The position numbers and the translations under genes were made by a program. DNA of 64,000 bases, from positions 37,750 through 101,749 of the forward strand of contig JAFGYE010000048.1 of assembly GCA_016936255.1 (NCBI GenBank), written 5' to 3'. Origin of the DNA: Marinifilaceae bacterium. GTDB lineage: Bacteria > Bacteroidota > Bacteroidia > Bacteroidales > Marinifilaceae. Position 1 is the first letter of the stretch, and each line of letters begins with the position of its first letter. Below the pieces are notes generated by a model. It searched no databases, was not told where the DNA came from, and worked only from the letters and a program-made list of their open reading frames with translations. This document shows, in pieces, positions 17,301 to 25,558 of this stretch.

Positions 17301-19351
17301 CAGCTTACCTTCAGTTTTCATTCAATAAAGACACAGTAATTTCTGCTTTGTTTAAGATTCCTGTTCCGGTTATTGAGCTGACTGCAGCATTAAATGTGAC
17401 TGTGGATAATGAATTCACAATACAGGCCAGTGACAATGCCAGCTGGAGGGATTCAATATCAGCCATATCATTTGCAGGTGAAACTTTAGTTGATACTTCT
17501 TACTTGATTGAAGCTGGAGGTATTACTTTCTATCCAGATAGGGATTCTATATTACAGATTGCAAGAACTGACACATTAATTGTAATTGCCAATGGATATG
17601 CCAACGCTATAATTGAACAGGAAATTGGACATGGAATAGTCACAGAAATGGTGATAATCGATCAGCCTGTTGGTCCTGTAAATAATGGAGATACTCTCGC
17701 GCAGCAACCTAAACTACAGTTGAGAGATCAATATAAAAATAATTGCGAAAAAGACAATGCAACTCAAATTTCAGCTTCTAAATATTCCGATGGTTCAGAA
17801 GCCGATGTGGTTGATTTGTGGGATTTAGGAGGAACCAAAACCATAACTGCTGTTGGAGGTTTGGTAACTTACCTGAATTTGACTGCAACCAGTGAAAACC
17901 GGGTAGAAGGTGCGCGTTTGCTGTTTACTTCAGATGCGTTACCGAATGTTGTTTCCGACAGTTTCGATATTGTAATTCCTCCTCCGCCGGTTATTGTGGG
18001 AGCTGTTGATGCTGATGTTGATGCAAGTTTCTTTGTGGAATTTACGGATAACAAAACATGGCGATCGCTGATTTTTGATATCCGATACGGAATACGAAGC
18101 CTGGAGGGAAATTACGATATTTCGGAACCTGGAAAAATTACGTTTGATCCAACCGTGACTTCTATTCTTCAAAAATCAGGAGTCGATTCGATGTATATTT
18201 ATTCCGGGAACTATGATACTGTCCGGTTTGAACAGACAATACATCACGGAAAGTCGAAATATCTGGTAATTGTTAAAGAGCCATCTGCTCCCCTCAAAAA
18301 TGGAGATGTTTTACTCAGACAACCACAGCTTAAATTGCAGGATCAGTTTCGAAATAATTGTGTTACCGATAATGAAACACCTGTAGCTGTTAAAAAAGGT
18401 GACGATGGAGATTGGTCACTTGCAGGAACTTTTACTCAGATTGCCGTTGATGGTATGGTTAAGTATACAGATCTAACTGCAACAAGTGAAAGGGAAGTGG
18501 AAGGAGCCCGTCTGGAGTTTGAAGGAACAGGAATAATTCCTAAATTGTCTCAGTCGTTTACAATTCCGGAACCGCAGGTCAATAGGGCAGGCGAAGCCAG
18601 GGCAAATCCTGAATTGGTTTGTTATGGCGCCAGTTCGAGTATTACCCTTGTTGGTTTTGATGGCCTTATTCAGTGGCAAAAGTACGATGAGTTGAATGAT
18701 ATTTATGAAGATATAGATGGTGAAAATTCGGAAATTTTTATATCCGATGAAGTGGTTAAAAATGCCAGATACAGAGCAATGGTTTCGAAAGATGGTTTTA
18801 CAACTCAATACTCTAATTCTGTGACAGTGAGTCCGATTGAGCCGCCTTTAGCCGATTTCACATTCGAGATTGATTACAATCGGGTTGATTTTACAAACTT
18901 AAGTGTTAATGCAACAAATATAGTTTGGGATTTTGGCGATGGAATCATTAGCAGTGAATTTGAGCCAAGTCATTCGTTTGTTTTGGATAATGCAAATGGA
19001 TCGGGGTATGTGGTGAGTTTAACGGCTTCGAACGATGCTTGTCCTAATAGTAAGAAATCGCAACAGGTATTTATTACTACGGGTATCGAAGATTTAATTT
19101 CAGAAAATGGGGTCGTTGTTTATCCAAATCCAAGTCGAGGAGAATTTTTTATCGAGATTTCAAATTCGGATGAGAATGGTGTTTTGAGAATATTTGATCA
19201 GACAGGAAAACTGGTTGCAACTCGAAGCGTTGAAAATGGTCTTCGTAATAATAGGATTGCTTTCGATCTGAAAAATCTGACGGGAGGTATCTATTTCTTG
19301 ACCATTCAGTATCCTGATAAAGTGGTTCGAACAAAATTGATTATTCAGTAA
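11321..19351 (+). CDS. Giant T9SS-secreted repeat protein (12 repeats of about 200 residues, Ig-like, PKD, type A sorting domain)
   Basis: At 2676 residues this is by far the largest gene here. A signal peptide ends near VQAQ (residue 21). Residues about 22-2418 are twelve tandem units. Each begins with a segment resembling the DUF1533/heme-binding-Shr-like module (pattern TVD..F.ITF.D...W...I..I.YG...) ending in a GHG or KHG motif, then a second beta-rich half with TQP..P..NG..L..QP...L.DQY.N.C and W.LGGT, closing with FDIP. One cysteine occurs at the same position of every unit. The C-terminus has an Ig-like region (about 2418-2505), a PKD domain (about 2507-2595, WDFGDG) and a T9SS type A sorting domain (VYPNPSRGEF from about 2598, ending KLIIQ). 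It should be exported by the Por system and anchored or released at the surface, likely an adhesin. The ligand is unknown. Confidence 0.9.
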   Translation: MKKYLLLGFLWVISVIIVQAQNAPPVLNSVSGVTVDNSFTLLFTDDGTWQSLISEIRYGDDVVDPSAYDAGTTSGEIVFTPSASVYFQNDTTLNITIVTDGTYFDGVFSQTIGHGAATKFVITTQPTAPASNGGVLGTQPAVSLQDQYSNTCTSDGTSSVGVVASGASWVLGGTTPQTASSGVVTFSGLTGSSAVAVTGAAITFSLDGFSLISDPFDIPVNAHPTLSVPTDATVDSDFDITFTDDATWRTGISEIRYGTDVLPVGAYDKTSADAITIKPSQSGFLQVPGTKNLTIVSSGYSDAVESLEMKHGAAANIVMVTQPTAPASNGGLLGTQPVVKLQDQYGNDCTGDGATQVIAAADASGDWTLGGIGTTVSAVGGTVSFSGLTGSSNLVVSGAYLVFSSGSLPTLNSSPFDIPVNTPPTLTAATGATVDDVFEISYSDDSSWESSIDSIRFNGTTISASAYSVNSTTNKIVFTPSADPSLQTAASASLEIFVDSYSPASTTQNIGHGAATKIVVQTEPVPSGVNGSLFTMQPVVAIQDQYSNICTSNSTVSITAGENDPVNWTLGGTPMGTVASGVLNYTDLSASSDAAVTGAYISFTASELTGVASATFDLGLNSPPVLTAASGVTVDGAFTVTFADENSWQSKISSISYGGTEIDASAYNKLTSGQIIFDPSLSTALQTAGTQDFVFIAAGFSNAALSQTIGHGVPTSIKVSVEPTAPTSNGGLLVQQPVVISQDQYLNSCTSDNATAISVVKGDTGNWSLGGSPNQTLVGGSFTYTDLSATSDAPVIGAYLTFSSGSFADVNSATFDIPVNASPALSPANNATVDGEFQITFTDNATWRGSITDITFDGNSIPEAAYDATNATRIIFKPVESNVLQTAGTKEIIVISSGFANDTLSQVLEHGVADELFMFTQPVGPSGNGGQLATQPVVQLRDQYANICTTDNTSTISETTSGGTWTLGGTRGLTAGSGVFTYTDLTASSSVELTTASITFSSGVLTDVVSAAFTIPSLDSSPTLLASSTATVDAGFEISFSANATWQLAIDSIKYNGNLIAASAYDKTQSGKIIFDPALDSDLQISGTADMIVYARGYDNASVSQQIKHGVATDMVIVLQPTAPVENGALLANQPVITLKDQYANDCTSENTIEITSAKGDANAWTLGGTLVKKVTNGSVSFTDLTASSSGAITGAFIVFSTVGLATVNSNTFNIPDLAASPVLTAASGVTVDSNFDITFTDNPTWRSQVTEIRYGTDVLPVNAYDTSVAGIITFKPAESPILQTVASGYMYIVSTSFLKDSVLQAIGHGAATSIAIITQPQQPASNAGLLQTQPAVKIQDQYLNDCTTNSVQTINANATGGSWVVEGTTSLMVTNGIVDFTDLTARSTDLVFDATITFSGTGLTSQESETFIIPAPLIATPLIASTTATVDSLFDVTFSENAAWQGEIDSISYGGNLLATDVYDKSQAGKIVFDPSKSTELQVTGTKEILVYSRGYQNAAVNQEIKHGIPDTIFIDRQPTAPLVNGGNLDTQPRVSVRDQYNNSCSSNNTFEISVANGDAQAWTLGGTLTQRVSSGVLTYSGLSASSETAIAGAFLKFSGAGVVSVNSDPFDIVELLSPPNINSAFLVTVDSDFTLNFFAIDDTWKNSITTITYEGDTLPSSAYTIAAESITFHISQEVLLQKAGTFSIVIHSLGYTNVIVEQEVGHGAVASMEITQQPLAPLTNGDLLAQQPILQFLDQYANVCTSEIQKGIAVERNDTGEWTLAGTVEQTATNGIVTFTDLSAYSTAPVSGAELKFIAADLTAVVSAPFDIPDVSSSPVLSVAIGATVDNPFKITFTEDSVWRSRINVVTVNDSVLSAASYNAGQAGELELIPSESEFLQKSGSFQIIVQSRGFAHDTVQQEINHGIADSLLITTQPSDPANNGELLSQQPVLKLSDQYLNDCTGDNFTQVNVVKYDQKAWILSGTLQAQSVSGVVSFTDLTATSEIAIDSAYLQFSFNKDTVISALFKIPVPVIELTAALNVTVDNEFTIQASDNASWRDSISAISFAGETLVDTSYLIEAGGITFYPDRDSILQIARTDTLIVIANGYANAIIEQEIGHGIVTEMVIIDQPVGPVNNGDTLAQQPKLQLRDQYKNNCEKDNATQISASKYSDGSEADVVDLWDLGGTKTITAVGGLVTYLNLTATSENRVEGARLLFTSDALPNVVSDSFDIVIPPPPVIVGAVDADVDASFFVEFTDNKTWRSLIFDIRYGIRSLEGNYDISEPGKITFDPTVTSILQKSGVDSMYIYSGNYDTVRFEQTIHHGKSKYLVIVKEPSAPLKNGDVLLRQPQLKLQDQFRNNCVTDNETPVAVKKGDDGDWSLAGTFTQIAVDGMVKYTDLTATSEREVEGARLEFEGTGIIPKLSQSFTIPEPQVNRAGEARANPELVCYGASSSITLVGFDGLIQWQKYDELNDIYEDIDGENSEIFISDEVVKNARYRAMVSKDGFTTQYSNSVTVSPIEPPLADFTFEIDYNRVDFTNLSVNATNIVWDFGDGIISSEFEPSHSFVLDNANGSGYVVSLTASNDACPNSKKSQQVFITTGIEDLISENGVVVYPNPSRGEFFIEISNSDENGVLRIFDQTGKLVATRSVENGLRNNRIAFDLKNLTGGIYFLTIQYPDKVVRTKLIIQ
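11384..18575 (+). repeat. Twelve-unit coding tandem repeat, period about 599 bp
   Basis: The DQY.N.C motif recurs at about 11754, 12343, 12946, 13543, 14141, 14739, 15339, 15937, 16534, 17138, 17722 and 18340, giving a mean spacing of 599 bases. The units are clearly related as protein but well diverged as DNA, so this is an old array, not a recent expansion. Unit 11 carries a short insertion before its W.LGGT motif. Confidence 0.9.
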
Positions 19352-19404
19352 GAAACTTTAATAGCTAATTAAGACAAATTACAATAGTTTTGAATTAATT
19401 TACT

Positions 19405-19456
19405 AACAGCAATTTTATTACATTTTGATCAAATTTGTAATGAAATTGCTGTTTTC
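19405..19456 (+). terminator. Long-stem terminator after the giant gene
   Basis: An 18-bp stem with one G-T pair (19405-19422 with 19436-19453) encloses a 13-base loop that is itself self-complementary (TTGATCAA), followed by TTTTC. It lies 54 bases after the stop. Confidence 0.8.
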
Positions 19457-19501
19457 TTATATAGTTTGATTTCCTTTTTGTTATTTTAATTTTAATTTTA
19501 T

Positions 19502-19531
19502 TTTGATTAGTATTATGTTGTTATATATTTG
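19502..19531 (+). promoter_or_regulatory. Bacteroidota-type promoter (TTTG-N18-TATATTTG) for the TonB-domain gene
   Basis: TTTG at 19502-19505 and TATATTTG at 19524-19531 are 18 bases apart. The TonB-domain gene begins 66 bases after the -7 element. With the terminator just before it, this makes the gene a separate transcription unit from the giant protein. Confidence 0.55.
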
Positions 19532-19596
19532 TTATTAAAGTTTTTTTAGCATAAATTTTCATACTCAATCGTAACCTACTAATCTAATAAGAGAAG

Positions 19597-20304
19597 ATGA
19601 ACAAAATTATTTTAATCGTGTTTTTAATTTTTTCAGGATTTCAGTTATGCGCACAATCTGAAAATTCAGGAGAAGCTGAAGAAGTTGTGGAAATAAATTT
19701 AGGGAATTTAATTATCCAGACGATTCCATCAGAGTTGATTATAGAAATTCCTAAATTAGGTATTGATGGAAATAAAATCCAGGACTCTATTATTTTAGAA
19801 GAAATAAATACGGGTGTTTATGATATAACTTTTATACTTAAGAAAAAAAAGTTTAAATGTTCTGTTGAGGTATTAAATCAGAAAACAACCCATTTAATGG
19901 TGGATGTGAAAGAAAAAAAATCGGAATCCAAAGAAATTCAGTACATTCCTCACTTGCCAGATCCTATTCCAGTACCAGTAAATACAGGTGAAGTCTATGT
20001 TATCGTGGATGACATGCCCGAATTTCCAGGTGGTAATTTGGAATTACAAAGGTATATTGCAATGAGTGTTAGATACCCTATAGAAGCACAGCAAAAAGGA
20101 ATAACTGGTAGAGTTTTTGTAACATTTGTTATAAACAAGGACGGGAGGGCTGTAGGTGTCAGGATTATTAGATCTGCAGATCCACTTCTTGATGCTGAAG
20201 CAATTCGAGTTGTGCGTTGTATGCCAGAATGGAAACCAGGAAGACAAGAAGGTGAATTAGTTAATGTATCGTATACAATTCCGATTACTTTTTATTTGCA
20301 ATGA
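19597..20304 (+). CDS. Exported protein with PEGA-like region and TonB C-terminal domain
   Basis: This 235-residue protein has an N-terminal hydrophobic stretch ending FQLCAQ, which reads as a cleavable signal peptide rather than a TonB membrane anchor. Residues about 36-105 (NLIIQTIPSELIIEIP...) resemble a PEGA-type beta domain. Residues about 140-235 form a TonB C-terminal domain: FPGGNLELQRYIAMSVRYP, QQKGITGRVFVTFVINKDG, and the last strand YTIPITFYLQ. Such proteins are common in Bacteroidota and need not energise a receptor. Without the transmembrane helix and with only a short proline segment (PHLPDPIPVPV), ordinary ExbBD coupling looks unlikely. It sits alone between a terminator and a convergent rocD. 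Confidence 0.85.
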   Translation: MNKIILIVFLIFSGFQLCAQSENSGEAEEVVEINLGNLIIQTIPSELIIEIPKLGIDGNKIQDSIILEEINTGVYDITFILKKKKFKCSVEVLNQKTTHLMVDVKEKKSESKEIQYIPHLPDPIPVPVNTGEVYVIVDDMPEFPGGNLELQRYIAMSVRYPIEAQQKGITGRVFVTFVINKDGRAVGVRIIRSADPLLDAEAIRVVRCMPEWKPGRQEGELVNVSYTIPITFYLQ

Positions 20305-20333
20305 TATATATTTTTACGGTAGTTTATAATAAA

Positions 20334-20360
20334 AAAAGGCTTTCCATCGGAAAGCCTTTT
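20334..20360. terminator. Bidirectional terminator between the TonB-domain gene and rocD
   Basis: A 12-bp perfect stem (AAAAGGCTTTCC with its complement) around a 3-base loop, with A and T runs on either side, lies between two convergent stops. Confidence 0.92.
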
Positions 20361-20380
20361 AAATTTTATTGAGAATTTTT

Positions 20381-21613
20381 TTATTCGAATTCAGCCATTG
20401 TTTTCTTAATGATATCAATAGCTTCTCTCAATTGTTCTTCGTTAATTGTCAGTGGAGGCGCAAAACGGATAATATGACCATGAGTTGGTTTTGCAAGCAT
20501 TCCGTTATCGCGTAAACGCATGCAAACATCCCATGCAGTTTTACCACCTTTAGGTTTGATTACAACTGCGTTAAGTAATCCTTTACCACGAACAAGTTCA
20601 ATCATGTCTGATTTAACCGCCTGTAATTCTTCACGGAAGATTTTACCCATTGCTTCAGCATTTTCAGCCAATTTCTCTTCTTTAACAACGGTTAAAGCGG
20701 CCATTGCTACAGCACAAGCAATTGGGTTTCCACCAAAAGTAGAACCGTGCTCACCTGGTTTGATGCAAAGCATGATTTCATCATCTGCTAATACTGCTGA
20801 TACAGGAACAACACCGCCTGAAATTGCTTTTCCAAGAATCAATACATCAGGACGAACACCTTCATGATCAACTGCTAATAATTTACCTGTTCTGGCAATA
20901 CCGGTTTGAACTTCATCAGCAACGAACAATACGTTATTTGCTTTACAAAGATCTGATGCTTTCTTCAAGAAACCATCTTCAGGAACGTAAACTCCGGCTT
21001 CGCCTTGAATTGGTTCAACAAGGAATGCACATACATTCGGATTTTTTAATTCTTTCTCAAGAGCTTCAATATCGTTGTAGGGAATTACAACAAAACCTGG
21101 TGTGAAAGGCCCAAAACCTTTGTATGAATCCGGATCGGTAGACATTGAAATTATAGTAATTGTACGTCCGTGGAAGTTCCCATCGCACACAATAATTTTT
21201 GCTTCATTCTCAGGAATACCTTTTACATCATATCCCCAGCGACGGACTAATTTAAGTGCCGTTTCGTCGGCTTCGGCACCCGTATTCATTGGTAATACCT
21301 TGTCATATCCAAAATATTTCGTTACAAATTCCTCGTATTTACCAAGGTTGTTACTATAAAAAGCGCGGGAGGTAAGAGTCAGTTTTTGAGCTTGCTCTAT
21401 TAAAGCGTTCACAATCTTTGGATGACAGTGACCTTGATTAACGGCAGAATAAGCAGACAAAAAATCAAAATATCTTTTTCCGTCAGTATCCCAAACATAT
21501 ACACCTTCTCCACGTTCAAGAACTACTGGAAGTGGATGATAGTTGTGAGCACCAAATTTGGATTCCTTCTCCATGTAATCTTTCGCAGTCATGGATGTTG
21601 TTGCATTTGTCAT
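20381..21613 (-). CDS. rocD: Ornithine aminotransferase
   Basis: The 410-residue sequence is a class III PLP aminotransferase. Ornithine aminotransferase moves the delta-amino group of ornithine to 2-oxoglutarate, linking arginine, ornithine and proline metabolism. Seen: the N-terminal [23 protein letters not shown] typical of Roc[35 protein letters not shown], the [15 protein letters not shown] segment, and the PLP lysine K262 in [10 protein letters not shown]. The HNY and SAYSAVN features favour ornithine aminotransferase over acetylornithine or GABA aminotransferases. No arginase or proline gene is adjacent. The ATG is followed nine residues later by another Met, so a slightly shorter start is possible. 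Confidence 0.95.
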   Translation of the reverse strand: MTNATTSMTAKDYMEKESKFGAHNYHPLPVVLERGEGVYVWDTDGKRYFDFLSAYSAVNQGHCHPKIVNALIEQAQKLTLTSRAFYSNNLGKYEEFVTKYFGYDKVLPMNTGAEADETALKLVRRWGYDVKGIPENEAKIIVCDGNFHGRTITIISMSTDPDSYKGFGPFTPGFVVIPYNDIEALEKELKNPNVCAFLVEPIQGEAGVYVPEDGFLKKASDLCKANNVLFVADEVQTGIARTGKLLAVDHEGVRPDVLILGKAISGGVVPVSAVLADDEIMLCIKPGEHGSTFGGNPIACAVAMAALTVVKEEKLAENAEAMGKIFREELQAVKSDMIELVRGKGLLNAVVIKPKGGKTAWDVCMRLRDNGMLAKPTHGHIIRFAPPLTINEEQLREAIDIIKKTMAEFE

Positions 21614-21839
21614 AATTACAATGTTTAAAAGATTTGTTTGTACGGATTAAACTCTTGAAATCCGGTATCCCAAATTTGCAATTATTTTTTTATAAACCAA
21701 TACTTTTGAGATGTTTTTTAATTCTGCTAGTAAAATTAATTTCAAGGCAAACTATTATCATAAGGTCGTTTATTAAAACGTTTTTAATTTTATGATTAGG
21801 AGTTTGAACTGCTATCCCAGTGAAAACAGTCTGTTTGAA
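21614..21839. other. Intergenic region between rocD and the hybrid kinase
   Basis: No gene is seen. An imperfect AT-rich inverted repeat around TTAAAACGTTTTTAA lies near 21,775-21,790 and could end the kinase transcript. No clear promoter for rocD was found. Confidence 0.35.
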
Positions 21840-23360
21840 TTAGGGGAGGAATTTTGCCATTGATTCCAGTAAATCGCCTTTTTTAATTGGTTTTGGCAGA
21901 TGGTCGGAACAGCCTGCCTGAAGTGATTTTTCTTTGTCACCAACAAGCGCGTATGCTGTTTGCGCAATAACAGTTAGGTTTGGTCTTTTTTCTTTGATGA
22001 TGGCAGTCGCCTCTAAGCCATTGATTTGTGGAAGGTTAATGTCCATTAATACAATGCTTATCTCTGGATTTTGCAGACATGCATTAATTACTTCCTGTCC
22101 GTTTTTCGCCCATAGAATGTTAATGTTTGTATTTTGAAGATAGGCTTCAAGGATTTTAAAATTGGTGGTTTGATCTTCGGCAATAATAACGGTATAGTTT
22201 TCCCAGTTGTAAGACTCTTGATAGTTGTCTTCTTCGAACTGATTGTTAGATGTTAAGATGTTTGGAATTGTAAAGTTAATTGTTGTTCCTAAATTGTTTT
22301 CAGAAACAAACCATATTTTTCCGCCAAGCAATTCCAGTTCCAGTCGTGAAATATACATGCCTAAACCTGTGCCACCATAATACTTTTGCCCTGATTCGTC
22401 AACTTGTCTGAATCGTTTAAATACTCGATTTTCGTATTTGGAAGGAATGCCAACACCGGTATCGGTAACCGAAAAGTGGATTGTGTCTTTTATTATTTTG
22501 TATGAGCATGTTATACTGCCAGTTTCCGTAAATTTTATTGCGTTGTGTATTAGGTTTTTAAAGATGCTTCTGATTTTAATCTGATCCGACTTGATCACAT
22601 CGTTTGTGGAATCAAGATCAAAATTAAAAATTAGTTCAATATGTTCTTTGTTGTTTTCTTTTAGTAGCCCCAGGCTGTTCTCTTTTATATCCAAAAGCAT
22701 TTGGTTGAGATGAAAATTTCTCTTAAAAGGCTTTGATACACGACTTTCAAGCATCGATACTTTTAATAAGTCTTCAATGATACGTAAAAGTTGCATGCCT
22801 GATGCTTTTATTGTGGATGCGAATTTACTAACGTCATCATTTTCGTGACTGGTTTCCAATAACTCAGAAAAACCGATTATCGAGTTTAATGGTGTTCTCA
22901 ACTCATGGCTCATATTTGCCAAAAAGGAATTCTTCAGATTTTCGGCATCAAGAGCTTTGTTCCATGCTTTGGCAATTTCAAACTCTTTTATTTTTATTTC
23001 CGTAATGTCTTGGAAAAGAACTTCTTCGATGAGTCCTTCCTGATTGTCATTGTATACTTCTCCGGTGATTTTTCCAAGTCTTAGTTCTCCATTTTTAAAA
23101 AATCGAAATTCAATCTCTATTGCTTGATTTGCCATTTGTTGCAGTGAGACCAAAAAGAATTCGAGATCTTCGGGATGGATGTGTTTTATTAAATTTTCTC
23201 TGTTGGGTGTAACATTTTGTGTATGGTGCCCTAAAATAGAATAGGTGATGTTCGACCACCACATTTCATTTGTGTTATAATTGTAAATCCAATAGCCAAT
23301 ACCCGCAATCCGATGAATTTTTTCCAGTTGTCTTAGTTGTATAGAAGTATCAAGTTTCAT
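21840..23360 (-). CDS. PAS-containing hybrid sensor histidine kinase with C-terminal receiver
   Basis: I set the start at ATG 23360-23358, giving 506 residues. The open frame extends to 23546, but that part overlaps the upstream vWA gene by 116 bases and is a shadow of it. Order: a PAS domain (about 20-130, ending VLFQDITEIK), HisKA with phospho-acceptor H152 in NMSHELRTP, an HATPase domain with NAIKF, DTGVGIP and GTGLGMYIS boxes, and a receiver domain with D440 in LMDINLP. No transmembrane segment is seen, so it is probably cytosolic and senses an internal signal through PAS. No separate response regulator or output domain is encoded beside it, so a phosphorelay partner must be elsewhere. 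It follows the vWA gene by 70 bases. Confidence 0.9.
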   Translation of the reverse strand: MKLDTSIQLRQLEKIHRIAGIGYWIYNYNTNEMWWSNITYSILGHHTQNVTPNRENLIKHIHPEDLEFFLVSLQQMANQAIEIEFRFFKNGELRLGKITGEVYNDNQEGLIEEVLFQDITEIKIKEFEIAKAWNKALDAENLKNSFLANMSHELRTPLNSIIGFSELLETSHENDDVSKFASTIKASGMQLLRIIEDLLKVSMLESRVSKPFKRNFHLNQMLLDIKENSLGLLKENNKEHIELIFNFDLDSTNDVIKSDQIKIRSIFKNLIHNAIKFTETGSITCSYKIIKDTIHFSVTDTGVGIPSKYENRVFKRFRQVDESGQKYYGGTGLGMYISRLELELLGGKIWFVSENNLGTTINFTIPNILTSNNQFEEDNYQESYNWENYTVIIAEDQTTNFKILEAYLQNTNINILWAKNGQEVINACLQNPEISIVLMDINLPQINGLEATAIIKEKRPNLTVIAQTAYALVGDKEKSLQAGCSDHLPKPIKKGDLLESMAKFLP

Positions 23361-23430
23361 GCTGAGCGGATTAGTTTTTGTGATTATGTTTTTCTTGGTA
23401 TTGTATTGTGTTTTTAAATTGTGTGTTACG

Positions 23431-25500
23431 TTATTTTTTTGTTGCAGGCTTATGATTATTGTTTGAATTTGTTCGATGCAACAGGCTTTCCGAAACAGTA
23501 AGAAGGATACAAAGCAGAACAAAATGTTTCCAATACCGCTTTCCATTACTTTGTTCGTTATAAATGTCAGATAGTTTCATTTTTTCAGGAGAATTAATCG
23601 AAATGGGCAATAATTGTGACTTTATTTGAGATTTTAGCTCATCAAGTGTAAAATATTCGGGATCTGATTCTATCCTGGAGTAGTTGAAAGAGCAGCAATA
23701 AATTATTGAATCATTTCTGGATATCAGATAGTTTTCGGCTTGAATAATTTCCTCACGTGTGTAAAGAAGCGTTCCTTTATCAAAGTTATTTTCTTGATCA
23801 GGGATGATATCTGTATGATTCTTTTTGTTGATAATATGAAATCGAGCGTTGGATGACTTGTGCTTAAATGAATTGATTTTAACAGGTTCTTTGTTGCCTA
23901 AAGTGTAGTATAAAGATTGATTGTTGTTGCTGTTACGGGTTAAATTAATAAATGTAGGCACGAAAATAGGATGTGTAATTAAATTGGTCCATTTTGGGTT
24001 TAACTGCATGGAAAGCTGATAGAAATTACCGTTGCCATATTTTATTTTAATCAATAGATCGTCGCCGGCCTGCGTCTTCCAAATAGTTTCTGATAAATTA
24101 TTTTTTGAAGTTCCTAATTTGTAATGCTGGTATATATCAGGTAGTCTTGCATCAGTCTTAATTTCTTTAAATACATTTTGGTAAAGCTCAGAGTTTAGTT
24201 CAATGATTGACAGTTTTTGTTTGCTTGAGTCAATTTGGAGTAATTGAGGAGCCAGAATTTCATCAAGAAACTCATTTACTGACTGATTTGGCTTGCTGTT
24301 TGGAATAAATAGGACATGCCCTCCGTTGGACAAGTAATTTTTAACGGTTTGACTAAAACCACTTTCCATTTCCTGAATTTCATTCAAAATAAGCAGTTGA
24401 TAATTATCCGGATTTTCATTAAAAATACTTGATTTATCATGGTTTTTAAATTCAAAAGCTTCTGTGTTTGAAAATAATTTATTCAGGTATTTGTTGGGTT
24501 CTTTCTGATTCACAGATCCAATTTGGATCTTATCATTAATTGAATATGAGAAATAGAATTTGTTGTCGTATGTGATAGGAAAGTCATTAATTTCAACCAT
24601 TCCCTGATAAATTCCTGATTTGTTATTTACGTATTTCAGGCTGATATTTTTTTTTGAATTTCTATCGATATCAAAACTGGAAATGGATTTTGTACTGTCG
24701 TTGATGCTTAGTTTAATAGGTATTTTTTGATAGTTTTGATTCGAAGTATTTACAAGTCTGATAAAGAGTTCCTGACTTTGTTTTACCTGATGATAGGGTT
24801 TGTCAAACCAACAGGAATCAATCAGCAAATTGCTTGACTGCTGTACCGAAAGCGGCAGGAATGTGATTGAATTTGTACTGTCAACTTCGATATTTTCAAT
24901 ATCACTTTGTGTTTTTTGAAAATCGGAGAACACGTATAGGTGATAATTAGTATCGGCATTATTAAGTTGTATCTTTTTAATCTGTTCTGAAAGTAAAACT
25001 GGTAGGGGCGAAGGGTTTATATCCATAACCCTGGCTATGGCCTGTTGCTTGTTTAAATTTGAAGAGAAGGGAAAAAAATGATTACTGTAAATTCTAATTT
25101 TAGAGTAGTTGGGGTAGCTGTTAATTAATTCAATAGCTTTATTTTTTGCGGTCTCTAAAGCATTACCACTTTCTGTTTCGGCGTTCATGCTAAATGAATT
25201 GTCGATATAAATCCTAAAGAATTCATTTTGCTGCAAACGCTTATTTTGATCTTTTTCGCTGGGTATGTAAGGTTGTGAAAAGGCGATAATAATGCAGGCC
25301 AAAGCTAGAAGTCTAAGCAGGAGAAGCAACCATTTTTTCACTTTCGACCGGCGCTTGTTTTCAATGTTCAGGTTTTTAAGAAACTTTAAATTGCTGAAAT
25401 AGATTTTTTTAAATCTCTTGAAATTAAAAAGATGTATAATAATTGGAAATAGGAGGGCTAATAGAGTCCAAAGAATCTCGGGATGCAAAAAATGGAACAT
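23431..25500 (-). CDS. BatA-like membrane protein with vWA-type domain
   Basis: This 689-residue protein starts with the BatA N-terminal double-membrane domain: FLHPEILWTLLALLFPIIIHLF (about 4-25), an RR/KK-rich linker and a second segment WLLLLLRLLALACIIIAFSQP (about 58-78). A vWA-like domain follows, with the metal-site motif DNSFS at about 100-104. The long central part (about 230-640) is beta-rich with no recognised enzyme. A last membrane helix WKHFVLLCILLTVSESLL is near the C-terminus. Single proteins of this sort are common in Bacteroidota and related to the Bat aerotolerance family, but function is not established. It sits between a TonB-dependent receptor gene (58 bases upstream) and the hybrid kinase (70 bases downstream). 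Confidence 0.85.
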   Translation of the reverse strand: MFHFLHPEILWTLLALLFPIIIHLFNFKRFKKIYFSNLKFLKNLNIENKRRSKVKKWLLLLLRLLALACIIIAFSQPYIPSEKDQNKRLQQNEFFRIYIDNSFSMNAETESGNALETAKNKAIELINSYPNYSKIRIYSNHFFPFSSNLNKQQAIARVMDINPSPLPVLLSEQIKKIQLNNADTNYHLYVFSDFQKTQSDIENIEVDSTNSITFLPLSVQQSSNLLIDSCWFDKPYHQVKQSQELFIRLVNTSNQNYQKIPIKLSINDSTKSISSFDIDRNSKKNISLKYVNNKSGIYQGMVEINDFPITYDNKFYFSYSINDKIQIGSVNQKEPNKYLNKLFSNTEAFEFKNHDKSSIFNENPDNYQLLILNEIQEMESGFSQTVKNYLSNGGHVLFIPNSKPNQSVNEFLDEILAPQLLQIDSSKQKLSIIELNSELYQNVFKEIKTDARLPDIYQHYKLGTSKNNLSETIWKTQAGDDLLIKIKYGNGNFYQLSMQLNPKWTNLITHPIFVPTFINLTRNSNNNQSLYYTLGNKEPVKINSFKHKSSNARFHIINKKNHTDIIPDQENNFDKGTLLYTREEIIQAENYLISRNDSIIYCCSFNYSRIESDPEYFTLDELKSQIKSQLLPISINSPEKMKLSDIYNEQSNGKRYWKHFVLLCILLTVSESLLHRTNSNNNHKPATKK

Positions 25501-25558
25501 ATTTAAGCTTTGTTTTTTTATTGTTACATTAAATTACTACTTGATAATAAGCTCTTGG

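Noticed and set aside
11384..18575. Coding repeats as a CRISPR or satellite array
   Set aside because: Units are about 600 bases, in frame, diverged and encode a continuous protein.
21775..21790. AACGTT-containing palindrome near rocD as a LacI site
   Set aside because: It is an AT-rich hairpin without the TTTGC flank seen in the uxaBA operator.
23361..23546. Upstream extension of the hybrid kinase frame
   Set aside because: It overlaps the vWA gene by 116 bases and encodes shadow residues; ATG at 23360 gives a clean start before the PAS domain.
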